From Lolium rigidum (taxonomy: Eukaryota; Streptophyta; Magnoliopsida; Poales; Poaceae): a DNA stretch of 64,000 nt. The position numbers and the translations under genes were made by a program. Under the pieces are notes generated by a model. That model was not told the origin of the DNA and did not search any database. It saw nothing but the letters and a program-made list of their open reading frames with translations. Shown here one piece after another: positions 60,525 to 64,000 of the stretch. Where the stretch lies: assembly GCF_022539505.1 (NCBI RefSeq), contig NW_025900966.1, forward strand, positions 17,975 through 81,974, given 5' to 3'. Each line of letters opens with the position of its first letter. Position 1 is the stretch's first letter.

Positions 60525-63500
60525 TGTAACGGCCCCGGGTAGTACCCCTATTATATTTTGCTTGTTCTTTTTCTTTTGTGCGTCATCATGGCATCATGCA
60601 TATTTTTGAACCCTAAATTATTTTATTATACTTTATCTTGGTTTCCAAAATTATTCTCTCATTTTCATCCCAAAAACAAAATCTATATTTTTCTATTATT
60701 ATTCTGATATCAAAACTATTTTAAAATGCTTTATAACTAAACAGGAAAATAAAGAAAAGAAAACAGTTTTTAAAATAAAAAAAAGGGAGACAAGCCTCCC
60801 ATCCGGCCAGGCCCAAGTAGGCCCAGCCGGCGGCCTCTGTCTGGCCCGTTAGGGCAAACCCTAGCTAACCCACCGGCCACCCTGGCCATTTTCGCAGTCC
60901 CCCCCCCCCCCCCCGCCGCCGCCCCTACCCTCTTTGCGAAAACCCCCCTGATCCTTTTTCCTTCGCCATCGGGTCCTCCCACCTCTGTCTCTGTCTCTCC
61001 TCTGTCCCGACCCCGTCGTCCCCTTTCTCCTCTCCTCGACGCGACTGCAGCGACGCGAGCGCCCGCGCCTCCTCCTCCCTGCTCTGTCGCCGGCAGTCCC
61101 TCCGCGCGGGCCCCTGCTCCACCTCGACGCGCGCCCCCGTCCACGAGCCCTTGCTCCACCTCTTCTTTCCAGCCGCCGGCCGCATCGCCTCGTCTCCGTC
61201 AAACCCGGCGCGGCCGCCTCCTGAAGGACCTCCATGAGCTCCTGGCTCCCCTCCTCGTGCGCCGGCCGACGCCACCAAGATCTCCACGCGCGCGACCACG
61301 TCGGCCTCGTCCTCCTTCACGAGCTCATCCTTCTCCTGCGCCGTGGTTGTGCCACTGCTCCCTCCGGCCTTCTGCCCGAGCTTGCCGTCGTCGAGCAGGC
61401 CTGGTGCCGCAGCTCCACGTCCCTGTCTCCTCCTCCGCTCGTCCTCCGTCGCCCCGGCAGTACCTCCAACCTCGCGCACGTCTTCGTCTGCCTACGTTTT
61501 ACGTCTTGCCCAACACCTGTTTGTTCCTTTGCCTGAAAGGGTCACATTTTGCAGGAAATAAAATCTCCGCAGTAGCTTTGCACCTTGTTCGGCTGCTGCT
61601 CGTCTACCTACGCGATTCTTCAATCTGGTGTTGTGTTGCTACTCCATGTGAGACACTGCGAGACACCGCTCGAAGGATCAAGTCCAACATGTGAAGATTG
61701 ACCCGATGACTTCATGTTCACCATCGACAATTGAAGCCGAAGGCGCCAATACTAGTCCGCCACCGACACCGAAGACGGAACACCAAGTTCTCCTTCACGG
61801 ATTCGAAGACCGAACCCCTTCTTCCTCTTCGAAACCCGTAACCGGCGACCGCCTTGGTTCCGCTACCGTGAGACCCAAACCTTAACCTATTTTCTAAAAT
61901 GTGCTATATAACTTGTTGCATTTATCATATCATCATGTGTGCATCGCTTATCATCTTGTGCATTGCATATGTGGGTTCGGATAAATAGCGAATCACCTAA
62001 TATTAAATATGGAATTGTGCGGGAATTATTTATTGTGTCCCGGTTCCATTTAAATTTGCGTAGCTCACCCATGCCATGTCTTGCCATGCTAATAACATTT
62101 AATATGCGGGGTAGAAAAATAACTTGAACCTAATAATTGTTTGTCCGGATTCCGACTCCGATTAATTGGATAAGTGCATCGTATCATATCTGCCATGTCA
62201 TGCATATCTTACCTTGCTCATGCCGGTTCTTATTCCGTAGTTGTAAGATTTGCATCCGTATGTTTGTGTAGCATTTGCTTCTTCCCGGATAGGATCACGA
62301 AGTGTTGATGTGAGATACGACGAGTTCTCCGACAAGTTCTTCTGCAGCTTTTCACAGGCGAGCCCTCTCTCTTCACCTATTATACACTCTCCCTCGCGTT
62401 GCTATCCTTATGTTGCGCTTCTTTATCGAGTCACGTGTCCTATCCACTTGTGTACCATAATAATCCTATATGTATCATTCCTTACCCATAGCCGTTGCTT
62501 GATGTTTGAGCCTTGCGAGTCGTAGGCGTGTTTAGGCTCTGTTGTTTATCTCATTTTGTTATCGGGATATGTTGGGTTGTTGGGAGGTTATCACATGCTA
62601 TATCAGTTGTTGGAGATACACATGCTTTACTTACTTGTTAACAATTAAAATTGTAAGCAGAGGCATCTGTGAGCCCCTTTGCGAAAGCATCGGAACTTTG
62701 ACTCGCTAATGTCCCCTAGGACCCGAGTTCTTGTTATCTCGTTCCGAGATTGAGCGCTCTACCCGTACGTGGGGACGATTATTGGGACCCCCTCACCCAT
62801 TACCTTTTCTCAAGTCGGTTGAAAAGGGGGCCACAACCTTGGTTTTATTTGCCTATGCCATGTATGCCATGCTTTAATTACTGTTGCCTTCGGGTGTTTA
62901 CTTCATGTTGCCTTCGGGTGTTTATATTCTGTATCGTACCTTGCGGGACGTTTAGCGAAGCGTGTGGTTTGCACGCCTAGCCGCCGGCGCAAACCTCTGA
63001 GTCTGCTTCAGAGTACGGTCGGACTTCGTCACGGGTAGCTTAGTTGGGTGCCCCCCCTAGACTTTCTTGTTGAACTGGGAACGGTCTTGTTGTGAGACAT
63101 CCACCTGTCGTAAGTGGGTCGAGCATGCGTATGGTTACATTTGGGCAACCCCTGCAGGGTGTACATCTTATCGATAAGCCGTGTCCGCGGTTATGGACGA
63201 CTTGGAGCTGTTTAACTCGATCATAGAACAACTTACACCTTTATGTTGATGCTAATAAATTGCTAATAACTTGCGTAGTAATATAGCATTATTACAATGG
63301 CTACCTAATAAAAAATTTCCACCGTTGAGTTCCTTTTACATTGCCTCTTCGCAATTGTTGAAGGGGATATGTGTAATCGGCTGGGTTATGTTTGTGTAGT
63401 ATTTTTATCTGTTACCTTATGCGCTCTCTTACCTTCTCTGATTAGACGGATGTTGTAGCGTGTCTCTATTGGTTATAGTTTTGTTGCCGCTAAACCTACC

Positions 63501-64000
63501 ATATAGCCCCAGGCGATATATATATATACTCTCTCGGCGAGCATAGCCATTTCTAGTCTCGCTAAGTACGTGCCGGAGTTCGTTCCTTGGTACTTACTCT
63601 CGCCTTTTCCCTTTCTCTTTTGCTCCCTCCCTTTTGTCGGCAACCGATGGCCCGACTTTGACAGGTACGAGATGACGACGTTAGCAAGGTTACCCTTCCG
63701 GCTTGGCCTGGGCAGGGTTATGGACGCCACTGGTTATCTTCAGGACTCTTAGTCCAATTTGTATCTTGTCCGTACTCGGACATATTCGATCTTCTGTATG
63801 ATTCGGATCTTTGTATTGTATATTTGTATCTTGACTCGTTGGAGTCGTTGTTGTAATATATGTATCTTGTGGGCTCTATTGTAATCCTGTTGTAATGTTA
63901 CCGCTCGTGTTAATTCCTCTGGCATCACGTGTGTGATTCTTCGCGCACGTCGTGTCGGAGGGCGTCTCAGAATCGATATCGTGCGGATTTTGGCGGGATC
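60525..64000 (+). repeat. LTR 3 of the array, cut by the window end
   Basis: At least 3476 bp; by comparison with LTRs 1 and 2 the end lies about 50 bp or less beyond the window. It has a longer C-run near 60899-60914 than the other two LTRs. Whether another internal region follows is unknown. Confidence 0.9.

Larger units (their letters stand above)
51975..64000 (+). mobile_element. Head-to-tail array of long LTRs with minimal internal regions
   Basis: Order: LTR 51975-55461, internal 55462-56247, LTR 56248-59741, internal 59742-60524, LTR 60525 to past the window end. The period is about 4.28 kb and the units are almost identical, differing by scattered substitutions and short indels. No gag or pol is encoded. 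The left edge cuts the pol frame of the minus-strand Athila-type element. The flanking bases GTTGA would be the duplication; the right end is not visible. Open frames recurring in all units, such as those starting at 53123, 57402 and 61691, have no recognised domain. Confidence 0.92.

Overview
This window looks like intergenic DNA from a large grass genome, most likely Triticeae (wheat, Aegilops, barley or rye). Almost everything supportable is transposable-element DNA inserted into older transposable-element DNA. I see no intact host gene, no rRNA or tRNA gene and no CRISPR array. The assignment rests on LTR edges, primer-binding sites of the TGGTATCAGAGC type, polypurine tracts, perfect target-site duplications, Athila-, Tat- and chromovirus-type Gypsy coding remnants, and a CACTA-type terminus. 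Family names such as Sabrina or WHAM are recalled by resemblance and are tentative; the structural calls come from the sequence.

Left part (1-12195): long LTR-like DNA (1-4614) abuts the 3' part of a Tat-lineage Gypsy element (4615-12195). That element carries an eight-exon gene on the opposite strand to its own transcription. The gene is damaged by a 1-nt deletion, an in-frame stop and a solo LTR with a perfect CTGGT duplication that landed on a predicted splice acceptor.

Middle part (12196-28498): a 4-kb array of ~335-bp monomers is followed by an unrecognised multi-exon gene fragment (17740-19159). Next come a 5'-truncated Athila-type element with its 3' LTR (19185-23951), degenerate tandem repeats, and the subterminal repeats and terminus of a CACTA transposon ending at 28498. 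The left CACTA end is not visible.

28499-42007: a minus-strand pair of long LTRs separated by only 470 bp. The left LTR is cut by the CACTA element. The right LTR is split by a nearly complete chromovirus-type Gypsy element (31906-39642, duplication AAATA). Next, 42008-45361 holds fragments of two further LTRs, and 45362-51974 is a minus-strand Athila-type element with a 3' LTR, a 3' ORF, integrase and RT-RNase H remnants.

51975-64000: a plus-strand head-to-tail array, LTR (3.49 kb) - 786 bp - LTR - 783 bp - LTR, of the same family as the pair at 28499-42007. It sits in the pol region of the Athila-type element. Two separate loci of opposite orientation and different divergence share the same unusual internal-to-LTR junction. 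This suggests a non-autonomous retrotransposon design with very long LTRs, a minimal non-coding internal region and no evident polypurine tract, and it is the most interesting feature of the window.
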